From NCBI GenBank assembly GCA_030611885.1, contig JAUWOY010000001.1, positions 62,001 to 126,000 of the forward strand: DNA of 64,000 nucleotides, read 5' to 3'. The notes beneath the pieces are model-generated. The model searched no databases, was not told where the DNA came from, and saw nothing but the letters and a program-made list of their open reading frames with translations. Positions 33,301 to 41,331 of the stretch are shown in pieces. Source of the stretch: Chloroflexota bacterium (GTDB lineage: Bacteria > Chloroflexota > Anaerolineae > VGOG01). The first letter of the stretch is position 1. Each line of letters starts with the position of its first letter. The position numbers and the translations under genes are program-made.

Positions 33301-34482
33301 TTCTCCCAGGCCACGGGGCTGATGTACGTGGATCCTCAGCTTCTCAGCTCCACTCAAGAGTGGATCGTCCAGCACCAGAACGCCGACGGCTCCTTTGATC
33401 CGGTGGGCTTCGTCTGCCACCAGGAGATGATGGGAGGCTTGAGCGGCAAGACCGCCCTCACAGCCTACGTGGCCATCGCCCTCCTGGAGGCTGGCGAAAA
33501 GGAGGCCTCAAGAGCGGCCCTCCTCTACTTGCAGGAGGAGCTCCCGGCCATCAACGATTCCTACACCATGGCTCTGGTGGCCTATGCCCTAGAACTGGGC
33601 GAGAACCCTGGCCGGGACATGGCTTACGATAAGCTCATGGACATGGCCAGCGAGAACGAGGAGGGGCTCCGCTGGGCTGCGGCCGGGGTCGGGGAACCGC
33701 GGGGGAGCGTGGCCGTGGAGGCCACGGCCTACGCGCTCATGGCATTGCTCGAGCACGGCGATCAACTCAGCGCCAGCAGGGCCGCCCGATGGTTGGTCAC
33801 CCAGCGCAACGCCTTTGGCGGGTTCAGTTCGACCCAGGACACGGTGGTCGGCATCCAGGCCCTCACCGCCTTCTCCGCCGGCAGCCGAGCCGACGTGGAC
33901 CTGGTGGTGGAAGTCCAGGCTGGAGACACACTGGAGCAACTCTACATCAGCCCAGGGAACTACGACGTTCTGCAACTGGTGAAGCTGCCAGTGGACGAAG
34001 ACGTGGCCATCTCCGTAAAGGGGGAGGGCCAGGCGGTGGCCCAACTGGTGCTGCGCTACAATCTCCCCCAGGCGGAGAAGAAAGACGAGGTCTTCCACAT
34101 CAACGTGGACTACGACACCCACCAGGTGGAGGTCAACGACCGCATCGAGATCGGGGTGGAGGTAGAGTTCGACCCGCCCCTGCCCATAGAGGCTGGGATG
34201 GTCGTGTTGGACATCTCGGTTCCCACCGGCTTCGTGCCCGTCGAGGACGGCCTCCAGAAAGTGGTGGAAGCCGAGCCGCGGATCAAGCGATACGACGTCG
34301 CCGGCCGCAAGGTCATCTTCTACATAGAGGACATGGCGCCGGGGGACAAGTTAGGGTTCGAGTTCGAGGCCCTGGCTAGCTATCCAGTGAAGGCCAAAGG
34401 AGTGACCTCTCAGATCTACGCTTATTACAAACCGGAATGGAAAGGGGAGACCCTAAGCCAGCCGGTTGTGGTGGGAGAATAG
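30400..34482 (+). CDS. Alpha-2-macroglobulin family lipoprotein with thioester and receptor-binding-type domain
   Basis: A 1360-residue protease trap. The N-terminus is a lipoprotein signal, LLAVLATC, with the lipid cysteine at residue 18. MG domains include ETDKPIYKPGQQIEARIITL. A bait-like Pro/Ala/Met-rich stretch lies near residues 645-670 (EAPMAMPTPAPAAGAPAGL). It is followed by QFFPETWIWTAFD, LRVFQPFFLKVDLPYSCIRG, the thioester GCGEQNM (Cys893 and Gln896), an alpha-alpha toroid domain, and a C-terminal domain like the animal receptor-binding domain (ISVPTGFVPVEDGLQKVVEA). This order is that of animal A2M/CD109, not of the common enterobacterial types. A strong AGGAGG precedes the ATG. 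It would sit on the outer face of the membrane. Confidence 0.93.
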   Translation: MLHKLAVWIILLAVLATCTPTPIPAANAYLALVPAQMYTGERQAVSLSLWAEDRPASGWVEISLWKGSEELLQTKEFVSGKETIQFQVPSQPGQYDLLVSGPGFEDKAQVLVTEGLLIFLETDKPIYKPGQQIEARIITLDSELLPKPAKVTIEVLDAKGIKVARQEVETDEYGMGHFSLPLSTEPNLGTWKITAATGEQKAQVDVKVEKYVLPKYEVKVELPKEWFLPQEAVQGTVAAEYSFGKKVVGDLVIMASRYVGQWEEFARFTTDIDGEASFEIPAVGYVAGVPGQRGMGNVQLEVVVQEKATGYEEKTTRLLTIAQSELSLQLIPEGSSFKPGLPFNFLLVTETPDNQPLDAQVELSIAYLDEDFQQFDQKREKVSTEKGKALITITPPSGAIALEVHAQAGDAYAWKMVQAGYSPSGHFIHVEQVSSGPLALGERAEFKVHSTKEAATFYYEVLSRGRVVFTDYTRSDTISFQLTPLMAPSSKLLVYQILPNSEVAADWLPFEVEGSYPHRFTASFSSDEVAPADELEIQIQAEGQSRVGLAVVDRSVYILAENRLNLQQVFAELEMLYMEPQVELHEARWIPKIVTPGAYETFEEAGMVVLTNRKLPTGKEYERQEGVFLDRGGVVVEVEKEVMVEQKVAEAPMAMPTPAPAAGAPAGLAEVQRVRQFFPETWIWTAFDTEPDGSGSLPVVAPDTITTWQLCAVGISREKGLGIAEDQLRVFQPFFLKVDLPYSCIRGEEFPVRIALYNYLEEPQEIYVEIEGAEWFELRDEPTKVITIPAGDIGGVSFDIRPNSLGAQKVKITARSTQAADAVIKDLIVEPEGVQRERVENLVLSAPSSRVLTTAVPRGIVEGSARAYLAVTASYLAQTIEGLEGLLIMPFGCGEQNMMCLAPDIFIARYLEETGQMKPEVMAKAELLMTTGYQRQLTFRRSDGSFSAFGQQDKEGSLFLTAFVLKTFSQATGLMYVDPQLLSSTQEWIVQHQNADGSFDPVGFVCHQEMMGGLSGKTALTAYVAIALLEAGEKEASRAALLYLQEELPAINDSYTMALVAYALELGENPGRDMAYDKLMDMASENEEGLRWAAAGVGEPRGSVAVEATAYALMALLEHGDQLSASRAARWLVTQRNAFGGFSSTQDTVVGIQALTAFSAGSRADVDLVVEVQAGDTLEQLYISPGNYDVLQLVKLPVDEDVAISVKGEGQAVAQLVLRYNLPQAEKKDEVFHINVDYDTHQVEVNDRIEIGVEVEFDPPLPIEAGMVVLDISVPTGFVPVEDGLQKVVEAEPRIKRYDVAGRKVIFYIEDMAPGDKLGFEFEALASYPVKAKGVTSQIYAYYKPEWKGETLSQPVVVGE

Positions 34483-34548
34483 CTCTGCTCGAAGGGTTGT
34501 GCAGGGGACTTTCACTCCCAAGCTGTCGGACATGCCCGGCACACAAGA

Positions 34549-34585
34549 AGAAGGCCCTCCTGTGATGGGAGGGCCTTCTGTTTGG
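34549..34585 (+). terminator. Intrinsic terminator after the macroglobulin gene
   Basis: AGAAGGCCCTCC (34549-34560) pairs with GGAGGGCCTTCT (34568-34579), then GTTTGGG. The stem is closely related to the one at 30260-30293, so the same hairpin brackets the gene. Confidence 0.75.
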
Positions 34586-34592
34586 GTATCTG

Positions 34593-34675
34593 TAGGGCGG
34601 GAGGGAGTCGAACCCTCATGGAGTTGCCTCCAGCGGATTTTAAGTCCGCAGCGTCTGCCATTCCGCCACCGCCCC
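34593..34675 (-). tRNA. tRNA-Leu (anticodon TAA)
   Basis: The minus strand folds as a class II tRNA: D arm GCGGAATGGCAGACGC, anticodon loop CTTAAAA giving TAA, a long variable arm (TGGAGGCAACTCCAT) and T arm GGGTTCGACTCCC. The acceptor ends with a G-U closing pair. CCA is not encoded. Confidence 0.92.
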
Positions 34676-34735
34676 ATAGACAAAGGGCTGATAGCAACTC
34701 GTTTTGCCTTCAGCCTTGGCCACCGATTATTATAG

Positions 34736-34807
34736 AGGCGACGGCCGGATTTGAACCGGCGAATGAGGGTTTTGCAGACCCTTGCCTTTCCACTTGGCTA
34801 CGTCGCC
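34736..34807 (-). tRNA. tRNA-Cys (anticodon GCA)
   Basis: Acceptor GGCGACG pairs with CGTCGCC. Anticodon loop CTGCAAA gives GCA; T arm CCGGTTCAAATCCGG. It is 72 bases long and shares the operon with three other tRNAs. Confidence 0.93.
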
Positions 34808-34829
34808 ACCTGGCTCTTAGCTCTTGCAA

Positions 34830-34903
<74 letters not shown>

Positions 34904-34913
34904 AGTTCGCCAG

Positions 34914-34987
34914 TGCCGAGGCCCAGATTTGAACTGGGGACACCCTGATTTTCAGTCAGGTGCTCTACCAAGCTGAGCTACCTCGGC
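34914..34987 (-). tRNA. tRNA-Phe (anticodon GAA)
   Basis: Acceptor GCCGAGG pairs with CCTCGGC. Anticodon loop CTGAAAA gives GAA; T arm CCCAGTTCAAATCTGGG. It is the first tRNA after the promoter at 35005-35033. Confidence 0.93.
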
Positions 34988-35004
34988 CAATCTTCAGCAG
35001 GGTT

Positions 35005-35033
35005 ATTTTATACTATCTTGGCTATCTTGTCAA
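35005..35033 (-). promoter_or_regulatory. Promoter of the four-tRNA operon
   Basis: Minus-strand TTGACA (35028-35033), 17 bases, TAAAAT (35005-35010), 18 bases before the tRNA-Phe 5' end. Confidence 0.75.
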
Positions 35034-35178
35034 GCCCGGCATCTTGACTTCGAGGGAACCTTTTGTATCCTCTCCGCGTCTAGTAAGTGAATTGACAGAA
35101 TTTCCAGCAGAGGCGGCTCCCATGCCGCCGGTTCGCGGGCATGGGAGCCCGCTCTGCTCAGAAAAGGAGGTCGCGAAG

Positions 35179-37536
35179 ATGAAGAGGAGAGTTCTGCTAG
35201 TCACAGTTATGCTTTTGGGGCTGATCACAGCCACGGCGGGAACTTCGTACGCCGACGGTATCATTATCCCCAAGCCGCCCCCCCACGTCCCCATCACCGA
35301 AGTTCCTAACTTGACCATCAAATACCACCGGGTGAGGGTGACTATCGAAAACCAGGTGGCTACAACTCGCATAGATCAGGTCTTCGTTAACGAATCGCGC
35401 TACGAGATGGAGGGCACTTACATCTTCCCCCTGCCCGAGGAGGCGGCCATCTCGGAGTTCTCTATGTGGGTGGATGGAGAGAAGCTGGAAGGCCAACTCC
35501 TCGATAAGGACCAGGCCCGCCGCATCTACGAGGACATTGTGCGCCGCCGTAAAGACCCCGCCCTCCTCGAATACGTGGGCAGGAACGCTTTCCAGGCCCG
35601 AATCTTCCCCATCCCCCCCAACGGGGAACGGCGCGTCGAGCTGGAGTACAGCCAGGTGCTCTCGATGGAGGGAGGGCTGGTCAAGTATGTCTATCCCCTG
35701 GACACCGAGCGGTTTTCCGCACGGCCCCTGGAGGAAGTGGTTATCAGCGTGGAGCTACATTCCCACGAGCCGATCAAGGCCATCTACTCCTCCAGCCACC
35801 AGGTAGCGGTGGATCGTCGCGGCGAGTATAACGCCACAGTGGGCTACGAGGAGTACGACGTGCTTCCCGACCGCGATTTCGAGCTTTATTACACCATCTC
35901 GGCAGAGGATTTCGGGCTCAACCTGCTGAGCTATCGCGAGCCCGATGAGGATGGCTTCTTCCTCTTGCTCGTTGCCCCAAAAGTCGAAGTCGAGGAGAGG
36001 GAAGTGGTGGCCAAGGACGTCATCCTCGTTCTCGACACCTCAGGCAGCATGAGAGGCGAGAAGCTGGCTCAGGCGAAGGGCGCGCTGGAGTTCGTGCTCG
36101 ATAACCTGAACGACGAGGACCGCTTCAACGTCATCGCTTTCAGCACGGGCGTGCGCCAGTATGCTGCCAGGCTTCGGCCAGCCGAGGAGCGCAACGAGGC
36201 CCTGTATTTCGTGCGAGAATTGGAAGCCGTGGGTGGTACCGACATCAACCGCGCCCTGCTGGAAGCTTTGGCTCAGGCTGAAGGAGAGCGGCCCACGCTC
36301 ATCATCTTCCTCACCGATGGCCTGGCTACCGAAGGGGTTGTCGAAACCGAGCAGATCATCGCCAACGTCGGCCGGGAAGCCACAAGTGCGGTCAGGATTT
36401 TCACCTTCGGCGTGGGCGATGAGGTCAACACCGTCCTGTTGGATACCCTGGCCCAGAGCCACCGCGGGGCCAGCGCGTACGTGCGGCCTGGACAGTCCAT
36501 CGAGGAGGAGGTCTCGTCCTTCTACGCCAAGGTTAGCTCGCCGCTTCTGGCTGATCTCGGTCTCGATTTCGGCGCTGTGCGCGTCGAGGATACCTATCCC
36601 TACCCCCTGCCCGACCTCTTCGTGGGCACTCAACTGGTGTTGGTGGGCCGCTATCGCCAGGGCAGTTTCACCACTGTCACTCTGGAGGGCGAGGTGAATG
36701 GCCGTCTCCAGAGTTTTGCCTACGGCGACCTCCACTTTCGGGACAGGGGGGGCGAGTCGTTCATACCCCGCCTCTGGGCCACGCGCAAGATCGGCTATCT
36801 GCTGAGCCAGATCCGGCTCCACGGCGAGAGCAAGGAACTGGTAGACGAGATCGTGAGCCTGAGCGTGCGCTACGGCATCATCACCCCTTACACGTCCTTC
36901 CTGGTGGAGGAAACAGGGAGGGCGCTGACCGAGGCCGGGCGGCAGATCATTGTCGAGAAGGAGGTTCAGGTTATGGCCACTCCAGCGCCGGCCTTCGGGG
37001 CGAATGCAGTGGAGAAGAGCGTCGTCCAGGAATCCCTGCGCGGAGCGGACACGGTGATGGCGCCGACTGCCGCCGAGGTCAAGCACGTGGGCGACAAGGC
37101 TTTCGTGCTGCACGAGGGGGTGTGGACCGACACCCTCTTCGAGCCGGATCGGATGGAGACGGTCAAGGTGGGCTTCGGCGCCGACGGCTATTTCGATCTC
37201 CTGGTGGCGCGGCCGGAGTGGGGCCAATACTTCGCCCTGGGCCAGCACGTCATCGTCGTCCTGGAGGGCCAGGCCCACGAGGTGACCAAAGGAGATTACG
37301 AGCCTGTCGTGAGTCCAGTTGAAAGACCGACGGAGCCGCCACCCACCGTCCAAGCTCCTGAACCCACGCCCACCGTCCGCTTGGCTGAACCCACGCCCAC
37401 CGTCCGCTTGGCTGAACCCACCCCCACCACAGCCCCTGCTTCGGCGGAGGGCCAGGGGAAGCCAATCTGCCCCGGCGCAGTGCTCAGCGCAGTGCTGCCC
37501 CTGCTGGGCCTGGCTTTTGCCTGGCGAAGACGTTAG
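35179..37536 (+). CDS. VIT and von Willebrand A domain surface protein (inter-alpha-trypsin-inhibitor heavy-chain-like)
   Basis: A 785-residue exported protein. A signal peptide (KRRVLLVTVMLLGLITATAG) leads to a VIT domain at about residues 40-170 (VFVNESRYEMEGTYIFPLPE, LLDKDQARRIYEDIVRRRKD). A VWA domain follows with the metal site DTSGSM at about 286-291. The tail has a PTPTVRLAEPTPTVRL linker, one membrane helix and a final WRRR, so the protein is probably anchored with most of the chain outside. ATG at 35179 has AAAGGAGG upstream. It is next to the macroglobulin gene, and both contain a VEKEVxVM stretch before a Pro/Ala-rich segment. Confidence 0.9.
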   Translation: MKRRVLLVTVMLLGLITATAGTSYADGIIIPKPPPHVPITEVPNLTIKYHRVRVTIENQVATTRIDQVFVNESRYEMEGTYIFPLPEEAAISEFSMWVDGEKLEGQLLDKDQARRIYEDIVRRRKDPALLEYVGRNAFQARIFPIPPNGERRVELEYSQVLSMEGGLVKYVYPLDTERFSARPLEEVVISVELHSHEPIKAIYSSSHQVAVDRRGEYNATVGYEEYDVLPDRDFELYYTISAEDFGLNLLSYREPDEDGFFLLLVAPKVEVEEREVVAKDVILVLDTSGSMRGEKLAQAKGALEFVLDNLNDEDRFNVIAFSTGVRQYAARLRPAEERNEALYFVRELEAVGGTDINRALLEALAQAEGERPTLIIFLTDGLATEGVVETEQIIANVGREATSAVRIFTFGVGDEVNTVLLDTLAQSHRGASAYVRPGQSIEEEVSSFYAKVSSPLLADLGLDFGAVRVEDTYPYPLPDLFVGTQLVLVGRYRQGSFTTVTLEGEVNGRLQSFAYGDLHFRDRGGESFIPRLWATRKIGYLLSQIRLHGESKELVDEIVSLSVRYGIITPYTSFLVEETGRALTEAGRQIIVEKEVQVMATPAPAFGANAVEKSVVQESLRGADTVMAPTAAEVKHVGDKAFVLHEGVWTDTLFEPDRMETVKVGFGADGYFDLLVARPEWGQYFALGQHVIVVLEGQAHEVTKGDYEPVVSPVERPTEPPPTVQAPEPTPTVRLAEPTPTVRLAEPTPTTAPASAEGQGKPICPGAVLSAVLPLLGLAFAWRRR

Positions 37537-37617
37537 ACGAATCCTCCTGACCCTCTCCCACTGCTCTAATACCTACCCCCAATGCGCCCCTTTCAAAGTG
37601 TCTGTGGTCAAAGTTCT

Positions 37618-37646
37618 TTGACAAAACAAGCATTTGGTGATATAAT
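37618..37646 (+). promoter_or_regulatory. Consensus promoter for the papain-family gene
   Basis: TTGACA (37618-37623), 17 bases, TATAAT (37641-37646), both perfect. Confidence 0.85.
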
Positions 37647-37652
37647 ATAAAA

Positions 37653-37862
37653 TGGAGGTTGGATTGCAGGGGAGCAAGGAGAACGAAGGTGAAGTGTATT
37701 CCTGATCAGTCAGATTCTTTGGGTTTAGCCTCGCCGGCTGAGGTAAATTCAAAGTTGTGACGGACGCCAGCTTTCGGGCGCGTGTGCGCTTGGGAGTTGG
37801 CGTTTTTGAGTTGTGGAGAAGGATCCCTCGATAGCGCTGGGCGCATGGATTAGGAGGCAGTA
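37653..37862 (+). promoter_or_regulatory. Long structured leader of the papain-family gene
   Basis: About 210 transcribed, untranslated bases. TTTAGCCTCGCCGGCTGAGGTAAA (about 37727-37746) forms a hairpin, and a terminator-like hairpin stands at 37764-37807. The first part (TGCAGGGGAGCAAGGAGAAC and onward) does not match any riboswitch I can recall. Leader plus terminator before a large exported protein suggests control by attenuation. Confidence 0.45.
37764..37807 (+). terminator. Terminator-like hairpin in the leader
   Basis: ACGCCAGCT pairs with AGTTGGCGT (one G-U pair), with an inner GCGC-GTGT-GCGC hairpin, and is followed by TTTTTG. It is upstream of the gene, not after one. Confidence 0.65.
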
Positions 37863-40800
37863 ATGAAAAAAGGAGGAACAATGAAACACTTTAGGAGGAG
37901 CTGGGGTAAGCCTTCAGAAGCGGCGGCACGGTTGATACTGGCAGTGGTTATGGTGTTAACGCTTGTCACCACAGCGATACCGGCTGGGGCAGACACACCA
38001 GTACCACAAGATGGCGAGGAACTCCAACTCGCTCCGCTAAACCCCGAGTTTGAGGCCTATTTAGAAGAGCCACCTGAGGTCTCTTACGGCTACATTCCCC
38101 CGCCCATGGATTTGAGCCACTTGGATGAGCTCCCAGTTCAAGAGGTGGAGGAACTAATTCTTCCCAGCAGATTCGACTGGAGAGACCAGGGCAAGGTGAC
38201 CTCGGTCAAGGACCAGAACCCCTGCGGCACCTGTTGGGTTTTTGGAACCACCTCGGTTCTGGAATCGGCAGTCCTTATGGGCGAAAGCACCACATATGAT
38301 TTCTCCGAGCAGAGTGTAGCCCTGTGCGTTGACCGTTCTTGGGTCTACCTTTATGATCAGTGGGATGACCCCTGTGGGTTAGAACCCGGCCATGCCGGTG
38401 GAAACACCTTTCGTGCCAGCGAGGTCTTCATCAAGAAAGGCGCTGTCCAGGAGACATGCAACCCCTATGACACCGACGCCTTGCAGTGCGATGGGTCGTG
38501 TGTGTGTGATAGCTGTTCACCCATCAAGAGGGTGAATGGATTTAGGCTTGTGACGAATGACGGGTCACAGATTAACGCGATTAGGAATGCAGTATACAAT
38601 GAGGGGCCAGTGACGGTGTCTTACTATTATGACTCCGCCTATGACTACTCGAATCCGACGTGGGGAACCATCTACGACTACTACCCAGGTCCGGACGAAA
38701 CCAACCACGCCGTATCGATTATAGGTTGGGATGATGGCGTCCCACACCCCAATCCCAGCCACGGAGGAACAGGGGCGTGGATCGTCAAGAATAGCTGGGG
38801 AACAGGATATGGCAATGGTGGCTATTTCTATCTCGCATACAACTCAAGCCATGCCAACAAGGTAGCCTATCTTGAGTACAAGGATCACGACCCAGACGAG
38901 GAACTGCTCTACTGGGATGAGGCTGGTTGGATAAGGCAATTGGGCTATGGGGACGAGACCGCCTGGATGGCGAGTGTCTTTACTGCACCTCAGGATAAGG
39001 CTATAACCCATATTGATTTCTGGACCACAAGCAGCAACGCCGAGTACGAGATATACGTCTGGGATGGCTCCTTTGGAAGCCAGCTTGCCCATCAGACAGG
39101 CACCTGTCAGGAGTTGGGTTACTATTCCATACCCCTGAGCACTCCGATTTCAGCACCTGCTGGTCAGCAGTTCACTGTCGGTGTCAAGATGACCACGCCG
39201 GGCTACGACTACCCGATACCTGCTGAATGCGAGATTCCGGGGCGGGCGGACCCGCCTATCCAATCCGATGTGAGCTTCATCAGGCGCACCGCTGCCAATT
39301 CCTGGAGTGACCTGGCTGACGGGGGCTACAATGCCTGTCTCCGCGCCAGGATGGCAGAAGTGGAGAATGCCCCTCCCAACGCGCCCAGTAACCCTTCGCC
39401 GGCGGATGGCACCACCGGCGTGTCGACTGGCGTTGACCTGACTTGGACCGGCGGTGACCCCGACTCCGGCGATACGGTCACCTACGACGTCTACTTCGAA
39501 GCCAACGATAGCACTCCGGACAATCTCATCTGCGACGATGTGTCCACTCCCACTTGCGACCCGGGCACACTGGACTACGGCACACACTACTACTGGTACG
39601 TCGTCGCCACCGACAACCACGCTGCTTCCACCACTGGTGATACCTGGGACTTCACCACTGAGCAAGCGTCGACCAGCACATCTACGCCGACCAAGACACC
39701 CACCTCCACGTCAACCAGCACACCCACGCCAACGCCGACAAGCACGACACTGCCCGGCTTCAAAATCTACCTGCCTCTCATCTTGAAAAACTACGCCCCA
39801 GTTCCCACTACTCCAACACCAACGCACACCTCAACACTAACGAGCACAGCCACGGCTACCCCAACAACGACACCCACAGTATCGGTCACGCCTCCTACTC
39901 CAACACCAACGCCCACCAGCACGCCGACGGCAACCACCACCCCAACGCGCACGCCAACGACAACCCCTTCACCCACGAGTACTCCAACCAGCACGCCGAC
40001 CACGACGCCAACTGCTACGCCAACAACCACGCCAACTGGGGAAGCGCTAAAGGCCATCGTGGCCTGTTCTACAGAAAAAAGCATTTACATCATTGACGCC
40101 ACCACAGATACAGCCGAAGGGCCTTTCCTAAGGCCTCTTGGAACAGGAAACTCTCTTCTCGATGTCGTTGTGACGCCTGACGGTAGGATAGCTATCGTCT
40201 CTAACTTTGATGGCAACAAGGTCTATTTCATTGATTTGACTGTCTCCCCGCCTGTTGTACTTGATTCAGTGATCACCGCTTTTTCGGCTGAGGACGTGGC
40301 TCTTTCGCCCGATGGCCGTTGGGTTCTGGTTACTGACGGGGGATCCATAGCCCGAGTTGCTTCAATTGATGTATTGAACCGCGAGCTTGTTCAAACCCAG
40401 CCAGTACAAGGGGCCCAGGCAGTTGCTGTAGCTGCTGACGGAGAGACGGTCATCGTAGTAGACACTGATCGTGACCAGGTACACCTTCTCCGCTTGAACC
40501 CGGGGGATGGTAAGCTTACTTATGCAGGGCAACGCCTGAGAACAGGTGACGTCCCAATCAACGTCGCGATCTCTCCCGATGGGAGGACGGCTCTGGTAGC
40601 AAACTTCTGGGATGATACGGTTACTGTCCTACGGATAGATGGGCCGGGCGAGGTGGTCAGGATCGGGGAGGTAAGTCGTCTTCCAGGAGGTCAACAGTCT
40701 ATCGCCTTCAGCCCCGATGGCGGCAAGGCCTATGTGGTATCCATAGATCCAGACCCTGACCAGCTTTCTGTGCTCAACGTTAATGGTCCAGGGGACGTCA

Positions 40801-41030
40801 CTGACAGTGGCGTCAGGATAGATCTTCACACGAGGGCGGGGGCTGGATTCTATGGGATCGATTGTCTCGCCGTCTCGCCTGATGGGAGCAAGGCCTATGT
40901 GGGGAATCCAAGTGATTGGGGCAATCCGATTGATGAAGTGACGATCGTTGACTTGATTGACTATCGCGTGACGGGACAGATTCCTGTGGGACGTTACCCT
41001 GCTGGGGTTGCTTTTTTTAACACCAGGTAG
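37863..41030 (+). CDS. Exported papain-family (C1A) protease with lectin-like, Thr-rich and beta-propeller parts
   Basis: A 1055-residue secreted protein. After a signal peptide and propeptide comes a C1A domain: FDWRDQGKVTSVKDQNPCGT CWVF with catalytic Cys124, NHAVSIIGWDD with His282 and KNSWGTGYGNGGYF with Asn310. A lectin-like region (about 345-500) and an Ig/Fn3-like domain follow. Next come a Thr/Pro/Ser linker, the motif FKIYLPLILKNY, a second Thr/Pro linker, and a YncE-like beta-propeller (VVTPDGRIAIVSNFDGNKVY and repeats). The YLPLILK motif usually ends such proteins, so the propeller looks like a later addition. Two starts, ATG 37863 and ATG 37881, both have good ribosome sites. Confidence 0.88.
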   Translation: MKKGGTMKHFRRSWGKPSEAAARLILAVVMVLTLVTTAIPAGADTPVPQDGEELQLAPLNPEFEAYLEEPPEVSYGYIPPPMDLSHLDELPVQEVEELILPSRFDWRDQGKVTSVKDQNPCGTCWVFGTTSVLESAVLMGESTTYDFSEQSVALCVDRSWVYLYDQWDDPCGLEPGHAGGNTFRASEVFIKKGAVQETCNPYDTDALQCDGSCVCDSCSPIKRVNGFRLVTNDGSQINAIRNAVYNEGPVTVSYYYDSAYDYSNPTWGTIYDYYPGPDETNHAVSIIGWDDGVPHPNPSHGGTGAWIVKNSWGTGYGNGGYFYLAYNSSHANKVAYLEYKDHDPDEELLYWDEAGWIRQLGYGDETAWMASVFTAPQDKAITHIDFWTTSSNAEYEIYVWDGSFGSQLAHQTGTCQELGYYSIPLSTPISAPAGQQFTVGVKMTTPGYDYPIPAECEIPGRADPPIQSDVSFIRRTAANSWSDLADGGYNACLRARMAEVENAPPNAPSNPSPADGTTGVSTGVDLTWTGGDPDSGDTVTYDVYFEANDSTPDNLICDDVSTPTCDPGTLDYGTHYYWYVVATDNHAASTTGDTWDFTTEQASTSTSTPTKTPTSTSTSTPTPTPTSTTLPGFKIYLPLILKNYAPVPTTPTPTHTSTLTSTATATPTTTPTVSVTPPTPTPTPTSTPTATTTPTRTPTTTPSPTSTPTSTPTTTPTATPTTTPTGEALKAIVACSTEKSIYIIDATTDTAEGPFLRPLGTGNSLLDVVVTPDGRIAIVSNFDGNKVYFIDLTVSPPVVLDSVITAFSAEDVALSPDGRWVLVTDGGSIARVASIDVLNRELVQTQPVQGAQAVAVAADGETVIVVDTDRDQVHLLRLNPGDGKLTYAGQRLRTGDVPINVAISPDGRTALVANFWDDTVTVLRIDGPGEVVRIGEVSRLPGGQQSIAFSPDGGKAYVVSIDPDPDQLSVLNVNGPGDVTDSGVRIDLHTRAGAGFYGIDCLAVSPDGSKAYVGNPSDWGNPIDEVTIVDLIDYRVTGQIPVGRYPAGVAFFNTR

Positions 41031-41168
41031 GCTGCCGTCGGAGCTGATGACCACCACGCGAACTGTGACCTGTCAACTTGGGCTATCGCTGACGTCAAAC
41101 TGTTGGACTAACCGTGTTTGTTTGTCCCTGCTCCGCCCCCCAAGAAGTTGTTTTAAGCTCTTCCAGTT

Positions 41169-41197
41169 TTGACATCTCAGAAGTTATGTGGTAAACT
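41169..41197 (+). promoter_or_regulatory. Promoter for the C39-like/VWA gene
   Basis: TTGACA (41169-41174), 17 bases, TAAACT (41192-41197). The leader to 41331 holds hairpins GCCTCC/GGGAGGC and GTCACC/GGGTGAC. The rest of 41031-41168 shows nothing I can name. Confidence 0.7.
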
Positions 41198-41331
41198 ACC
41201 GCCACTTACATACCTGGAGCCATCGGGTCAGTGCCTCCAGCTCAGGGAGGCCATTATTACTTTGGTGTCGAGCATCTCTGTTCGACATCCCAAATACAGA
41301 AGTCACCACTGGGTGACAAGGAGGAAAAGAG

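Noticed and set aside
30691-33420. 909-codon open frame on the minus strand opposite the macroglobulin gene
   Set aside because: It is the antisense shadow of a high-GC gene; the translation is His/Leu/Gly-rich with no domain, while the plus frame has clear A2M motifs.
36040-37353. 437-codon minus-strand frame opposite the VIT/VWA gene
   Set aside because: Antisense shadow of a recognised gene without any motif.
39680-40040. Repeats in the papain-family gene as a CRISPR-like array
   Set aside because: Degenerate ACN CCN codon repeats of a Thr/Pro linker; no unique spacers of constant length.
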